A stretch of 64,000 bases of DNA, from positions 1 through 64,000 of the forward strand of contig CAJXUD010000010.1 of assembly GCA_913061415.1 (NCBI GenBank), given 5' to 3'. Within the stretch, counting starts at the first letter, position 1. Each line of letters opens with the position of its first letter. The notes under the pieces were generated by a model. That model worked only from the letters and a program-made list of their open reading frames with translations, had not been told where the DNA came from and did not search any database. This DNA is from an uncultured Oleispira sp. GTDB lineage: Bacteria; Pseudomonadota; Gammaproteobacteria; Pseudomonadales; Oceanobacteraceae. Shown piece after piece: positions 21,184-30,055 of the stretch. Position numbers and translations under genes: made by a program.

Positions 21184-22884
21184 ATGCTTGTTCATCTATC
21201 CATTTCACAATTTACCCTGGTTGAGCATCTAGAACTTGAGCTAAAAGCAGGAATGACCACTATTACCGGCGAAACCGGTGCGGGTAAGTCCATTCTACTG
21301 GGCGCCCTAGGTCTCGCATTAGGCAACCGCACTGGTGATAACATTGTGCGCAAGGGTGCGGAAAAAGCCGATATCAGCGCAACCTTTATAATCAGCGAGA
21401 AAGTCATACAGTGGCTGAAAAATCACGATTACCCTATTGAAGACGATACCTGCATTTTACGCCGAGTAATCACACAAGAAGGCCGTAGTCGTGGCTACAT
21501 TAATGGCCGCAATGCCTCCGCAACCGAACTGAAGGCCTTGGCCAACCAACTAATCGATATTCACGGCCAGCACGCACATCAATCATTAATGCAAAAAGAT
21601 GCGCCAAGAAAATTACTCGATAACTACGCAGGCACCCGCCCTTTAAGCCAAAAAATCAAGCAAGCCTTCCAAGCATGGCAAGAAAAACTAAAACAAAAGA
21701 ACAATCTACAAGAAGATAGCGCCGAGCAACAAGCTCAACGCCAGTTACTGACCTATCAAGTTCAAGAACTGGATAATTTAGATTTATTAGAAGGCGAAGT
21801 GACAGAACTTGAAAATGAACTGAAGCGCTTAAGTAATGCCGATGCCATTATGTTTTCTGGCCAGCAAGCCCTAACGCTCTGTGCTGACGGCAATAATGAT
21901 GACTCATCCAGCGCACTCAGCAGCGGCCAAGACAGCGCATTACAGCAAGTTCAGCAAGCCATTCAACAGCTTGATCTAATTGACGATGACAATGACGTTT
22001 TGAAAGAAAGCCGCGAGTTTCTTAATCAAGCCCAAATCCAACTGCAAGAAGCCAGTGACTCACTGCACAACTACATCAACAAGGTTGAAATCAACCCACA
22101 ACGCTTAAATCAAATAGATCAACGCTTAGGGGCAATTTACGATCTGGCTCGTAAACATCAAGTACGCGCCGATAGCCTATACGATACCTGGCAAGAACTG
22201 AGTGACAAACTCAACGCATTGAACTTTAGTGATGAAGACATGGACGCTTTAATTCAAGAAGTCGCCGACCTAGAGCAAATATACCTTAAGCTGGCTCATC
22301 AGCTGAGTAAAAAGCGCCACAAGGCCGCGAGTAAGCTCGACAAAGAAGTGAATACTCACTTTGAAGCGCTTGCGCTAGGCAATGCTCGCTTACAAACACA
22401 AGTTGCTAGCGACGAAAAATTCGCTAATAACAGCGGCATTGATCACATAGACCTACTGGTACAAACCAACCCAGGCATGCCTATGGGGCAGCTTTGCAAA
22501 GTCGCGTCTGGTGGCGAACTGTCACGCATTAGCTTAGCTATTCAAGTGATCACCGCGCAAACCAGTAACATTCCCAGCCTGATCTTTGATGAAGTTGATG
22601 TAGGTATTGGTGGCGGCACCGCTGAACGCGTTGGCCGTTTATTGAATCAGCTTGGCCAACACAGCCAAGTATTATGTGTCACTCACCAGCCGCAAGTAGC
22701 CGCGCAAGCACAGAACCACTTACAAGTAAGCAAGATCGCTGGGGATGAACAAACCTTCACCAATATTCGCCCACTGGATAATAAACAGCGTACTGAAGAA
22801 ATCGCACGCATGCTGGGCGGTGTAGAGATTACTCAACATACCCTAGATCATGCACAAGAGATGCTAGCCATGGGAAATGGTTAA
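21184..22884 (+). CDS. recN: DNA repair protein RecN
   Basis: 566 residues (E. coli 553). SMC-like ATPase in double-strand-break repair. Walker A is GETGAGKS (29-36); a long coiled-coil middle (about 155-370) is followed by the ABC signature SGGELSRISLAI and Walker B LIFDEVDVGIGG. Start ATG with GCAGGAGCC upstream. It is divergent from grpE, sharing the intergenic region, as in many gammaproteobacteria. I saw no clear LexA box upstream. Confidence 0.97.
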   Translation: MLVHLSISQFTLVEHLELELKAGMTTITGETGAGKSILLGALGLALGNRTGDNIVRKGAEKADISATFIISEKVIQWLKNHDYPIEDDTCILRRVITQEGRSRGYINGRNASATELKALANQLIDIHGQHAHQSLMQKDAPRKLLDNYAGTRPLSQKIKQAFQAWQEKLKQKNNLQEDSAEQQAQRQLLTYQVQELDNLDLLEGEVTELENELKRLSNADAIMFSGQQALTLCADGNNDDSSSALSSGQDSALQQVQQAIQQLDLIDDDNDVLKESREFLNQAQIQLQEASDSLHNYINKVEINPQRLNQIDQRLGAIYDLARKHQVRADSLYDTWQELSDKLNALNFSDEDMDALIQEVADLEQIYLKLAHQLSKKRHKAASKLDKEVNTHFEALALGNARLQTQVASDEKFANNSGIDHIDLLVQTNPGMPMGQLCKVASGGELSRISLAIQVITAQTSNIPSLIFDEVDVGIGGGTAERVGRLLNQLGQHSQVLCVTHQPQVAAQAQNHLQVSKIAGDEQTFTNIRPLDNKQRTEEIARMLGGVEITQHTLDHAQEMLAMGNG

Positions 22885-22930
22885 AAAAAAGCCCCTAGTG
22901 ATCGCCTGTTTCGGGCGATAAATAGGGGCA
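22883..22930. terminator. Terminator between recN and fur
   Basis: Arms gcccctag and taggggc enclose an inner hairpin (atcgcctg / cgggcgat). On the minus strand a run of eight T follows, making a strong terminator for fur; on the plus strand it also follows recN. Confidence 0.85.
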
Positions 22931-23026
22931 TTTATCTGTCTTTAATCTGTGCTCGACTAATAGTCAGCCGTTCTACTAAAGCTAGCGGATCTACTAAAAA
23001 GTTAGCCGCATTAGTTTAATGAACGA

Positions 23027-23437
23027 CTACGACTTCTTTGGACGTACATAAAGAACCAAACTGTGATCGATTAGATCATAACCATGAGCTTCAGCAATTT
23101 CGTGCTGTAAACGCTCAATTTGGTCATTGGTAAACTCAATCACGTCACCCGTTTCCATATTCACCATATGGTCGTGATGATCGCCTCGATCCAACTCAAA
23201 TACAGAATGGCCGCTATCAAAGTTATGGCGAGCCACAAGCTCAGCTGTTTCAAACTGAGTCAGTACACGATAGACCGTTGCTAGACCAACATCCTCGCCT
23301 GCTTCAATCAAGGCTTTATAAACATCTTCAGCACTCATATGACGTGCGTTAGAGTTTTCTAAAATTTGTAAAATTTTCACGCGGGGTAGCGTTACTTTTA
23401 AACCTACTTTACGCAGTTCGGCGTTTTGATCTGACAT
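23027..23437 (-). CDS. fur: Ferric uptake regulator Fur
   Basis: 136 residues. A winged-helix domain (1-80) with LPRVKILQILE and GLATVYRVLTQFE is followed by a dimerisation/metal domain with the His cluster DRGDHHDHMVNMETGDVIEF. Fe2+-dependent repressor of iron-uptake genes. Oddly, the protein has no cysteine: the CxxC pair seen in E. coli after HHDH is replaced by MVNMETG. The ATG has GAGGA upstream. It is divergent from bamE, a conserved arrangement. Confidence 0.95.
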   Translation of the reverse strand: MSDQNAELRKVGLKVTLPRVKILQILENSNARHMSAEDVYKALIEAGEDVGLATVYRVLTQFETAELVARHNFDSGHSVFELDRGDHHDHMVNMETGDVIEFTNDQIERLQHEIAEAHGYDLIDHSLVLYVRPKKS

Positions 23438-23527
23438 TGCATCCTCGAATATATTGCAGCGGCTTACAGCAAGTTACTTTATCAGGTATTATCAAGACTT
23501 CTAACGACAAAGCCAATAGCCAATACC

Positions 23528-23920
23528 ATGCAATTTAGATTTCTTACTGTTTTACTTAGCTTTTTATTTATTTCAGCGTGTAGCATCCCTCAAGTCTACA
23601 AGCTTACTGTGCAACAAGGAAACATTGTCACCCAAGAGATGGTCGACGAATTGAAAGTAGGCATGACCAAGCGCCAAGTTGCTTACGTTATGGGCACCCC
23701 ACTGATTCGCTCGCCTTTTCAACAGAATCGCTGGGACTACCTTTATACACTCGAACGTAGAGATAAAATCGTTAAAGACTACCAAGTAACCGTATTCTTT
23801 GAAGGTGACCTATACACTCACTTTGAAGGCGAAGTACCGCAAGAAGAAAAACCAGAAGCCCAGCAAGAAGTACTGGAAGATAAGAAAGAGAACAACCTAC
23901 TCGAAATTCCTGGGGAATAA
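23528..23920 (+). CDS. bamE: Outer-membrane assembly lipoprotein BamE (SmpA/OmlA)
   Basis: 130 residues. A lipoprotein signal peptide ends in the lipobox ISAC (Cys about 18). The mature part holds the BamE fold with GMTKRQVAYVMGTPL and NRWDYLYTLER. It is a component of the Bam complex inserting beta-barrels into the outer membrane. The acidic C-terminal tail (EEKPEAQQEVLEDKKENN) is longer than in E. coli. Divergent to fur. Confidence 0.93.
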   Translation: MQFRFLTVLLSFLFISACSIPQVYKLTVQQGNIVTQEMVDELKVGMTKRQVAYVMGTPLIRSPFQQNRWDYLYTLERRDKIVKDYQVTVFFEGDLYTHFEGEVPQEEKPEAQQEVLEDKKENNLLEIPGE

Positions 23921-23940
23921 TACGAGCAATTTAAACAGAT

Positions 23941-23970
23941 AACCGCTAGAGCATCCCTGCTCTAGCGGTT
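23941..23970. terminator. Hairpin between bamE and rnfH
   Basis: Perfect 13-bp arms (aaccgctagagca / tgctctagcggtt) with a 4-base loop between convergent genes. T-runs are short, but the position and stem strength suggest a shared terminator. Confidence 0.75.
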
Positions 23971-23983
23971 AAATAACCTACTA

Positions 23984-24277
23984 TTACTTACCGGCTTTAG
24001 CCGCACGATTTGCTCGTGCAGCCTTAGGGTCAATTAATAACGGACGGTAAATTTCAATACGATCACCCGCTTTTAACAACTCGGTATCAGGGCTTCGAAC
24101 AGCCTTACCAAAGATGCCCAGCTTAGACTCGGCAATATTTAGATCAGAAAACTCTTTATCCAAACCTGATTGCTCTGCACCTTGGCGAACCGTAGTACCT
24201 TGATCAACCAAAATACTCACCATCTTCTGTTTATGGGCTAACCCATAAACCACTTCAATCTCAAATTGCTCGCTCAT
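23984..24277 (-). CDS. RnfH-family ubiquitin-like protein (RatB)
   Basis: 97 residues with a beta-grasp fold: FEIEVVYGLAHKQKM, a central ESKLGIFGK block and GDRIEIYRPLLIDPKAAR at the end, all characteristic of RnfH/RatB (UPF0125). The function is not settled. It lies 9 bp after ratA, the conserved ratA-ratB pair located opposite smpB in many gammaproteobacteria. The C-terminus is a basic Ala/Arg/Lys tail. Confidence 0.9.
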   Translation of the reverse strand: MSEQFEIEVVYGLAHKQKMVSILVDQGTTVRQGAEQSGLDKEFSDLNIAESKLGIFGKAVRSPDTELLKAGDRIEIYRPLLIDPKAARANRAAKAGK

Positions 24278-24286
24278 TGTTTACTA

Positions 24287-24718
24287 TTACCCATATACTT
24301 GCTTAGCGCGCTGAACAAAAGAATCAACCATCATAGACGCCATTTGTTTAAAAACAGCGCCTAGCGCAATCCCTGCTAGGCCATTATTCACTTCAAAATC
24401 CATATTGTACGTCACCTTACAGGCTTCATCCGTCAAACGAAGAAAGTGCCACACCCCCTCAAACCGTTCGAAAGGGCCATCGACTAGCGACAGCTCCATA
24501 CGATCAGGGAATTGCAATATATTACGCGTCGTAAAGGTCTGATTAACACCCACTTTACTAATCGACAAACTCGCGACCAACTCTTCTTCTGTCTTAGATA
24601 TTATCTCAGTCGCAGTGCAACCCGGTAAAAACTGCGGATAACTTTCCACATCATTTACCAGGTTATACATCTGCTCTGCGCTGTGCATAACTAATGCACT
24701 GCGAGTTATCGAAGTCAT
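24287..24718 (-). CDS. ratA: RatA-type START-domain (COQ10-like) protein
   Basis: 143 residues, almost exactly the family length. It contains RSALVMHSAEQMYNLVNDVESYPQFLPGC-type N-terminal motifs, and the C-terminal helix (FKQMASMMVDSFVQRAKQVYG) completes the lipid-binding fold. E. coli RatA was reported as a toxin blocking 70S assembly, and relatives bind ubiquinone; which applies here is unknown. It is co-oriented with rnfH and near smpB as usual, although an NSS transporter gene intervenes. Confidence 0.88.
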   Translation of the reverse strand: MTSITRSALVMHSAEQMYNLVNDVESYPQFLPGCTATEIISKTEEELVASLSISKVGVNQTFTTRNILQFPDRMELSLVDGPFERFEGVWHFLRLTDEACKVTYNMDFEVNNGLAGIALGAVFKQMASMMVDSFVQRAKQVYG

Positions 24719-24742
24719 CTATTCTTCCCTTGCAGCAGTGGC

Positions 24743-26101
24743 TTAGAATAAACCTAAGCCATTGATAAAGATTAACGCAATAGCGACGGGAGAGATGAAA
24801 CGTACAACAAAACGCCAAACATTGAAAAGCGTATCATTCTTCATTTTCATTTCATTCTTAATCATATCGCTAGACATAAACCAGCCCACAAACACAGCAA
24901 TCAACAGACCGCCAAGTGGCAACATAATGTTCGACGTTAAGAAATCGAGCGTATCAAAGAACGTCTTACCGAATAACTTATATTCAGCCCATTCATTGAA
25001 CGACAACACAGTACCTAGGCCCAAGAACCAAGCAAAACCACAAATCGCCAGCGACGCAGTCAAACGAGTAAAGCCTTTCTCAACGGCCCAAGCGACAGCA
25101 GGCTCAGCAATAGAAATAGCCGAACTCCATGCAGCGATTGATACCAGAATAAAGAAAACTGTACCGAAGAAAATACCACCTGGCATACCACCAAACGCAA
25201 TCGGCAAGCTCACAAACATTAAACCAGGGCCAGCAGACGGCTCAAGACCATTAGAAAATACGATGGCGAAAATAATCATACCCGCCACCAAAGCAACTGC
25301 GGTATCCAATACACCAACCCACATAATCGTCTTACCCAAAGACTGCTTAGCAGGCATATAAGCACCATAAGCCATAATTGCGCCCATACCTAAGCTCAGA
25401 GTAAAGAACGAGTGACCTAACGCCACAACGATACTTTCTGTTGTCAGCTTAGAAGCATCAAAATCGAATAAGAAGTGGAAGCCCTGCATAAAGCCAGGTG
25501 TGGTCAAACTGTAACCAAACAAAATCAACATTAAAACAAACAAAACAGGCATTAAGATTCTAAGAGATGCCTCTAAGCCCTTATTAACACCACGTGCAAT
25601 CACAGCACCGGTTAAAAACATAAATACCGTATGCCAAATAGTCAGCCCAACCGGATCTGCTAACATGGCGCCAAAAGCCGCACCAGAACCTTCCGCATTA
25701 ATGCCTACAAACGCGCCAGATGCGATTTTACCCACATAAACCAATGCCCAACCCGCAATCACACTGTAAAAAGACAAAATAAAGAAGCCTGATAAAGCCC
25801 CCATCCAACCAATTCCGCGGAAAAATTTCGGCGCACCGGTCTCATCCGTCATCGATTCCATCGTATGAATCGGACTCATGCGTTTTTTACGACCTAACAA
25901 TGCTTCCCCTAACATAACGGGAATACCTGCGAGTAAAATACACGCCAAATAGACTAATACGAATGCCCCACCGCCGTTTTCACCCGTAATATAGGGGAAT
26001 TTCCATAAGTTACCCAGACCAACAGCCGAACCTGTCGCGGCTAAAATAAAGGTCCAACGACCCGCCCAAATACCATGCATACCGCGTTTTTGGTCTGACA
26101 T
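24743..26101 (-). CDS. Sodium-dependent neurotransmitter:sodium symporter family transporter
   Basis: 452 residues with about 11-12 hydrophobic helices. The N-terminal signature GRWTFILAATGSAVGLGNLWKFPYI (in part) with unwound helix 1, and ENGGGAFVLVYL, identify the NSS/LeuT family. It is a Na+-coupled amino-acid or amine importer in the inner membrane; the substrate cannot be read from sequence. It is inserted between the conserved ratA and smpB genes, with its own ATG start 24 bp upstream of ratA on the same strand. Confidence 0.92.
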   Translation of the reverse strand: MSDQKRGMHGIWAGRWTFILAATGSAVGLGNLWKFPYITGENGGGAFVLVYLACILLAGIPVMLGEALLGRKKRMSPIHTMESMTDETGAPKFFRGIGWMGALSGFFILSFYSVIAGWALVYVGKIASGAFVGINAEGSGAAFGAMLADPVGLTIWHTVFMFLTGAVIARGVNKGLEASLRILMPVLFVLMLILFGYSLTTPGFMQGFHFLFDFDASKLTTESIVVALGHSFFTLSLGMGAIMAYGAYMPAKQSLGKTIMWVGVLDTAVALVAGMIIFAIVFSNGLEPSAGPGLMFVSLPIAFGGMPGGIFFGTVFFILVSIAAWSSAISIAEPAVAWAVEKGFTRLTASLAICGFAWFLGLGTVLSFNEWAEYKLFGKTFFDTLDFLTSNIMLPLGGLLIAVFVGWFMSSDMIKNEMKMKNDTLFNVWRFVVRFISPVAIALIFINGLGLF

Positions 26102-26200
26102 ATAGTAATCTCATGCAAATGTGTGAGTTAAATTCAGCGACCATTGTCTAAAATTTTGACCAAAGCTACAAGAGTCGTGCTTTTTATTCTTTCATACAGT

Positions 26201-26206
26201 TATAAT
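26201..26206 (+). promoter_or_regulatory. -10 element immediately before smpB (possible leaderless start)
   Basis: A perfect TATAAT ends six bases before the smpB ATG, so transcription from it would begin at or next to the A of ATG. There is no Shine-Dalgarno sequence before the ATG. The -35 region (around TGCTTT) is poor. Confidence 0.45.
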
Positions 26207-26212
26207 AGACAC

Positions 26213-26695
26213 ATGGCTAAAAAGAAAAAATCTGGAAACAGTGGCAATACAATTGCTCAAAACAAAAAGGCACGTCACGACTTTCACCTCAGTAATAATG
26301 TCGAGTGTGGGGTTGTTCTTACTGGCTGGGAAGTAAAAGCCCTACGCGCAGGAAGGTGTCAACTCGTTGACTCGTACGTATTCATCCGCGAAGGCGAAGC
26401 ATGGTTATATGGGTGTTTAATAACAGCCCTACCAACAGCCGCGGCTTACATAATCACAGAGCCTAAACGCGAGCGTAAATTACTTTTACATAAGCGTGAA
26501 ATTGAAAAGCTAGAACAGCAGATCAATGCCAAAGGCTATACCTGTGTATGTACCGCGCTTTATTGGAAAGGTCATATCGTAAAAGTGGACATTGCCCTAG
26601 CAAAAGGCAAGCAAGATCACGACAAACGAAATGCCGACAAAGATAAAGACTGGGCCAAGCAGAAAGAACGCACAATGAAGCACTCAGTACGTTAA
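26213..26695 (+). CDS. smpB: SsrA-binding protein SmpB
   Basis: 160 residues (E. coli 160) from the ATG at 26213, MAKKKKSG. It binds tmRNA and delivers it to stalled ribosomes. The beta-barrel has HLSNNVECGVVLTGWEVKALRAGR, and the C-terminal basic tail ends WAKQKERTMKHSVR. The reading frame extends upstream to 26144 but without family sequence. It is followed 155 bp later by ssrA, its RNA partner. Confidence 0.97.
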   Translation: MAKKKKSGNSGNTIAQNKKARHDFHLSNNVECGVVLTGWEVKALRAGRCQLVDSYVFIREGEAWLYGCLITALPTAAAYIITEPKRERKLLLHKREIEKLEQQINAKGYTCVCTALYWKGHIVKVDIALAKGKQDHDKRNADKDKDWAKQKERTMKHSVR

Positions 26696-26850
26696 AGTGT
26701 GATCGTTAGTGCTTATTGGTGAATGTTCTTAAAGAACAATAGTAAACTCGATACACTTCGAGTAAACTGGCTAGACCAAGTTAATGATACTTTCTTTAAA
26801 GTGCCTAACAGCCTTTATAGATTAAAAAGTATCAGTAACAACCAGAATTT

Positions 26851-27205
26851 GGGGGCGCTCTGGATTCGACGTTGGTTACAAAGCTAAAGGTGCATGTCGA
26901 GAGGGTATGATAATCTCGTAAATAAATGTCATACAAAATTATAGTCGCAAACGACGAAAACTACGCACTAGCAGCTTAGGCTGCTTACCTTTGAAGATGG
27001 TTGCCTATTACCATCGGATAAGGGCACGCAAAATAGGATCGACTGGCGGCTTCGCTCGTAGCTTAAGGTCTAAAACTAATCGAGCTCGCCCCGAACTCCC
27101 TGCCTCTTGGGCCGTGACGGGTTAACTTAATAAAGTGGCCAAGCATGTGAAGATCAGTTAGTGGCGGATTGACGGACGTGGGTTCAATTCCCACCGCCTC
27201 CACCA
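26851..27205 (+). ncRNA. ssrA: Transfer-messenger RNA (tmRNA)
   Basis: The 5' end gggggcgctctggattcgac and the 3' end ...gacggacgtgggttcaattcccaccgcctccacca are classic tmRNA ends; gggggcg pairs with cgcctcc to form the acceptor stem and the T-arm ggttcaattcc is intact. CCA is encoded (27203-27205). Its partner smpB is directly upstream. The 3' end is also the left boundary of the genomic island; the gene remains complete. Confidence 0.98.
26947..26979 (+). other. tmRNA tag-peptide reading frame
   Basis: GCA AAC GAC GAA AAC TAC GCA CTA GCA GCT TAG encodes ANDENYALAA, identical to the E. coli proteolysis tag, with a TAG stop. The resume codon GCA follows the conserved upstream tag motif atagtc. 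Confidence 0.95.
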
Positions 27206-27256
27206 TACAATAGAACGGCCCGATACAGTTTAACTGCATCGGGCTTTTTTATGCCT
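27186..27256 (+). repeat. attL-like direct repeat (ssrA 3' end plus terminator)
   Basis: 71 bp spanning the last 20 bases of ssrA and its terminator, repeated at 39719-39788 with a single base missing in the right copy. Integration into the 3' end of tmRNA genes is typical of tyrosine-recombinase islands. The left copy here is part of the working gene. Confidence 0.9.
27218..27250 (+). terminator. ssrA terminator
   Basis: gcccgatacag / ctgcatcgggc hairpin with a 5-base loop and a T6 run, just past the tmRNA 3' end. It is duplicated in the right repeat. Confidence 0.92.
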
Positions 27257-27463
27257 CCTCCTAAATTCATTGAGTGAACTAAATGGACTATCTTTCAATA
27301 ATTGTTCATTTATAAAACTCTCACTAATCTTGAAAAACCGCTCTAAATAAGGCATTGTCGCTATATCTACAACACCCCGCCTACATGTAAGGCCATTGTT
27401 TCAAACACGCTTACCACCAGCATTTGAAGCAAATAGGATAGCGCGACATCACGGATAATAAAG

Positions 27464-29986
27464 ATGGTTAGAACGATGGATAAGAAAGCCCTTAGCGAAG
27501 CCGACATAATTAGTAAGTACATCATGCCTGCAGTTAAGCAGTCAGGCTGGGATGATATGCTTCAAATCAGGCAAGAAGTTGCCCTGCGTGATGGTAAGGT
27601 AATTGTTCGTGGTAACGTCGGTATGCGTAAAACCGTAAAGTCAGCCGACATCGTTCTCTATCACAAACCCAACATGCCGTTAGCGGTTATCGAAGCCAAA
27701 GCCAATAAGCACGAGATCGGTAAAGGAATGCAGCAAGGCTTAGACTATGCTCGCTTACTCGACGTGCCCTTTGCGTTTGCCAGTAATGGCGATGGCTTTA
27801 TCTTTCACGATAAAACCGCACCCGCTAATGGTGGCCAGCTAGAAACAGAAATTAGCCTAGAGGATTTTCCATCACCTCAAGAGTTATGGGCCAAGTTCTG
27901 CGCCTTCAAAGGCTATACCGAACACCAGCTTCCTTTTATTACCCAAGATTATTTTGACGACGGCAGCGGTAAAGCCCCTCGCTATTACCAACTACAAGCC
28001 ATCAACAAAACCGTCGAAGCCATTTCTCGTGGCCAAAACCGTAACCTATTAGTGATGGCAACAGGTACCGGTAAAACCTATACCGCCTTTCAAATCATCT
28101 GGCGTTTATGGAAAGCCAAACAAAAGAAACGCATTCTGTTTTTAGCCGACCGCAACATCCTAGTCGATCAAACCCGAATTAATGACTTCCAGCCGTTTGG
28201 CGAAGCCATGACCAAAATCACTGGCCGAACAGTTGATCCTGCTTACGAAATACACCTAGCGCTATACCAAGCATTAACAGGCCCAGAAGAATCACAGAAA
28301 GCCTACAAGCAAGTAGACCCAGACTTCTTTGACCTAATCGTTATCGACGAGTGCCACCGTGGCAGTGCCAGTGAAGAAAGCGCATGGCGTGAAATTCTTG
28401 AATATTTTAGTTCAGCCACACAAATCGGTTTAACCGCTACCCCAAAAGAAACTGAAGAAGTCTCGAACATCGATTACTTTGGCGAACCTGTTTATACCTA
28501 CTCGCTAAAAGAAGGTATTGAAGATGGTTTCTTAGCCCCCTACAAAGTTATACGCGTTGATTTAGATGTCGACGTTCAAGGCTGGCGCCCAACAAAAGGC
28601 ATGGTCGATAAAAATGGCGAGCTCATCACCGACCGCATATACAACCAAAAAGACTTCGACCGCGTTATGGTCATCGACGAACGCACCCAAGTCGTCGCCG
28701 AAACCATAACCGCGTACTTAAAACGCACCGACCCCATGGCAAAAACCATCGTCTTCTGTAACGACATCGATCATGCAGAACGAATGCGTCGCGCCTTGGT
28801 GAACCTAAACCCAGAACAAGTCGCTAAAAACGAAAAGTACGTGATGAAAATCACCGGTGATGACGAACTAGGCAAAGCCCAGCTCGACAGTTTCATCAAC
28901 CCTAAAAAAGCATACCCCGTTATAGCAACTACATCAGAACTAATGACCACAGGTGTAGATGCCAAAACCTGCAAACTGATTGTGTTAGATCAAAACATTC
29001 AATCCATGACCAAGTTCAAACAAATCATTGGCCGTGGAACCCGCATTGATGATCGTTATGGCAAGCTATGGTTCACCATTCTCGACTTCAAAAAAGCGAC
29101 TGAACTGTTTGCCGACGAACGCTTTGACGGCACTCCTGAAAAAGTCATGGTCACAACAACCGAAGACATCATCGACCTGGAGAGTGATAAGTTCGACGAC
29201 GAATTTGCCGCCACTAATTCTGAAACCAGTGAAACTGATAGCGAAACTGATAGCGAAAATCCCGAAGGCATATCAGAAGGTGATAAAGACTATGCCGACG
29301 ACGGCACAGGTAATACCTTTGAGACAGGTCAAGGCAATAACGAAGGTGAATGGAAAGATGGTCCTATAGAAGGCGATGGCGGTGAAAAAGAACCCTACAT
29401 CAAATTCCACGTCAGTGGCGTCACGGTTAAAAAGCTGGCCGAACGTGTTCAGTATTACGACTCCGACGGCAAGCTAGTCACCGAGTCTTTTAAAGATTAC
29501 ACCCGCAAAACCGTTATGAAAGAATTTGGCACCTTGGACGACTTCATTAAAAAATGGAACTCAACCGAACGCAAACAAGCTATCATTGACGAACTTGCCG
29601 ATGCTGGCGTTATTTGGGCAGCCTTAGAAGAAGACATAAGCCGCGACTTAGACCCTTTCGACCTAATCTGTCACGTTGCTTTCGACCAGCCGCCGCTTAC
29701 CCGTAAAGAACGAGCTAACAACGTTAAAAAGCGCAACTACTTCGGCAAGTACAGCGAAACCGCGCAGCAAGTATTAACCAACCTGCTAGAGAAATATGAA
29801 AATAGCGGTGTTAGCGAAATAGAATCCAAGCAAGTGCTCAAGGTAACGCCATTTAATAAATATGGCCGTCCCGCAGAAATAAAGAAGAGTGCCTTTGGTG
29901 GCAAAGAACAATACGAGCAAGCAATCAGTGAACTAGAAGATGCTTTGTACGACAACAGCCTGAACGATGAACCGAAACGAGCGTAA
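27464..29986 (+). CDS. hsdR: Type I restriction enzyme subunit R
   Basis: 840 residues, in the size range of the EcoEI-like short HsdR class. An N-terminal PD-(D/E)xK nuclease (D62, E77-A-K79) is followed by a superfamily 2 translocase with Walker A GTGKT (K204), the DECH box (D295) and GLTATP, then a second helicase domain with [11 protein letters not shown] very acidic linker (about 585-640, rich in Ser/Glu/Asp) precedes the C-terminal subunit-contact domain. It cleaves unmodified DNA after ATP-driven translocation. The start ATG at 27464 is tentative; one at 27476 is possible. First gene of the island operon. Confidence 0.93.
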   Translation: MVRTMDKKALSEADIISKYIMPAVKQSGWDDMLQIRQEVALRDGKVIVRGNVGMRKTVKSADIVLYHKPNMPLAVIEAKANKHEIGKGMQQGLDYARLLDVPFAFASNGDGFIFHDKTAPANGGQLETEISLEDFPSPQELWAKFCAFKGYTEHQLPFITQDYFDDGSGKAPRYYQLQAINKTVEAISRGQNRNLLVMATGTGKTYTAFQIIWRLWKAKQKKRILFLADRNILVDQTRINDFQPFGEAMTKITGRTVDPAYEIHLALYQALTGPEESQKAYKQVDPDFFDLIVIDECHRGSASEESAWREILEYFSSATQIGLTATPKETEEVSNIDYFGEPVYTYSLKEGIEDGFLAPYKVIRVDLDVDVQGWRPTKGMVDKNGELITDRIYNQKDFDRVMVIDERTQVVAETITAYLKRTDPMAKTIVFCNDIDHAERMRRALVNLNPEQVAKNEKYVMKITGDDELGKAQLDSFINPKKAYPVIATTSELMTTGVDAKTCKLIVLDQNIQSMTKFKQIIGRGTRIDDRYGKLWFTILDFKKATELFADERFDGTPEKVMVTTTEDIIDLESDKFDDEFAATNSETSETDSETDSENPEGISEGDKDYADDGTGNTFETGQGNNEGEWKDGPIEGDGGEKEPYIKFHVSGVTVKKLAERVQYYDSDGKLVTESFKDYTRKTVMKEFGTLDDFIKKWNSTERKQAIIDELADAGVIWAALEEDISRDLDPFDLICHVAFDQPPLTRKERANNVKKRNYFGKYSETAQQVLTNLLEKYENSGVSEIESKQVLKVTPFNKYGRPAEIKKSAFGGKEQYEQAISELEDALYDNSLNDEPKRA

Positions 29987-30055
29987 GAACTAATAAATGC
30001 GCTCACCATTTATTTAATCATTATTACAACCATTCAAATTTAAACGAGTTATATC

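Noticed and set aside
23438-23527. Fur box in the fur-bamE intergenic region
   Set aside because: No stretch resembling GATAATGATAATCATTATC beyond short chance matches.
24762-25361. 199-codon plus-strand frame opposite the NSS transporter
   Set aside because: Antisense shadow of a well-supported membrane protein gene; low-complexity basic translation without a start signal.
27230-27355. 41-codon minus-strand frame at the left island boundary
   Set aside because: Ends inside the duplicated ssrA terminator and has no recognisable domain; it may be chance or a remnant, but nothing supports it as an integrase fragment.
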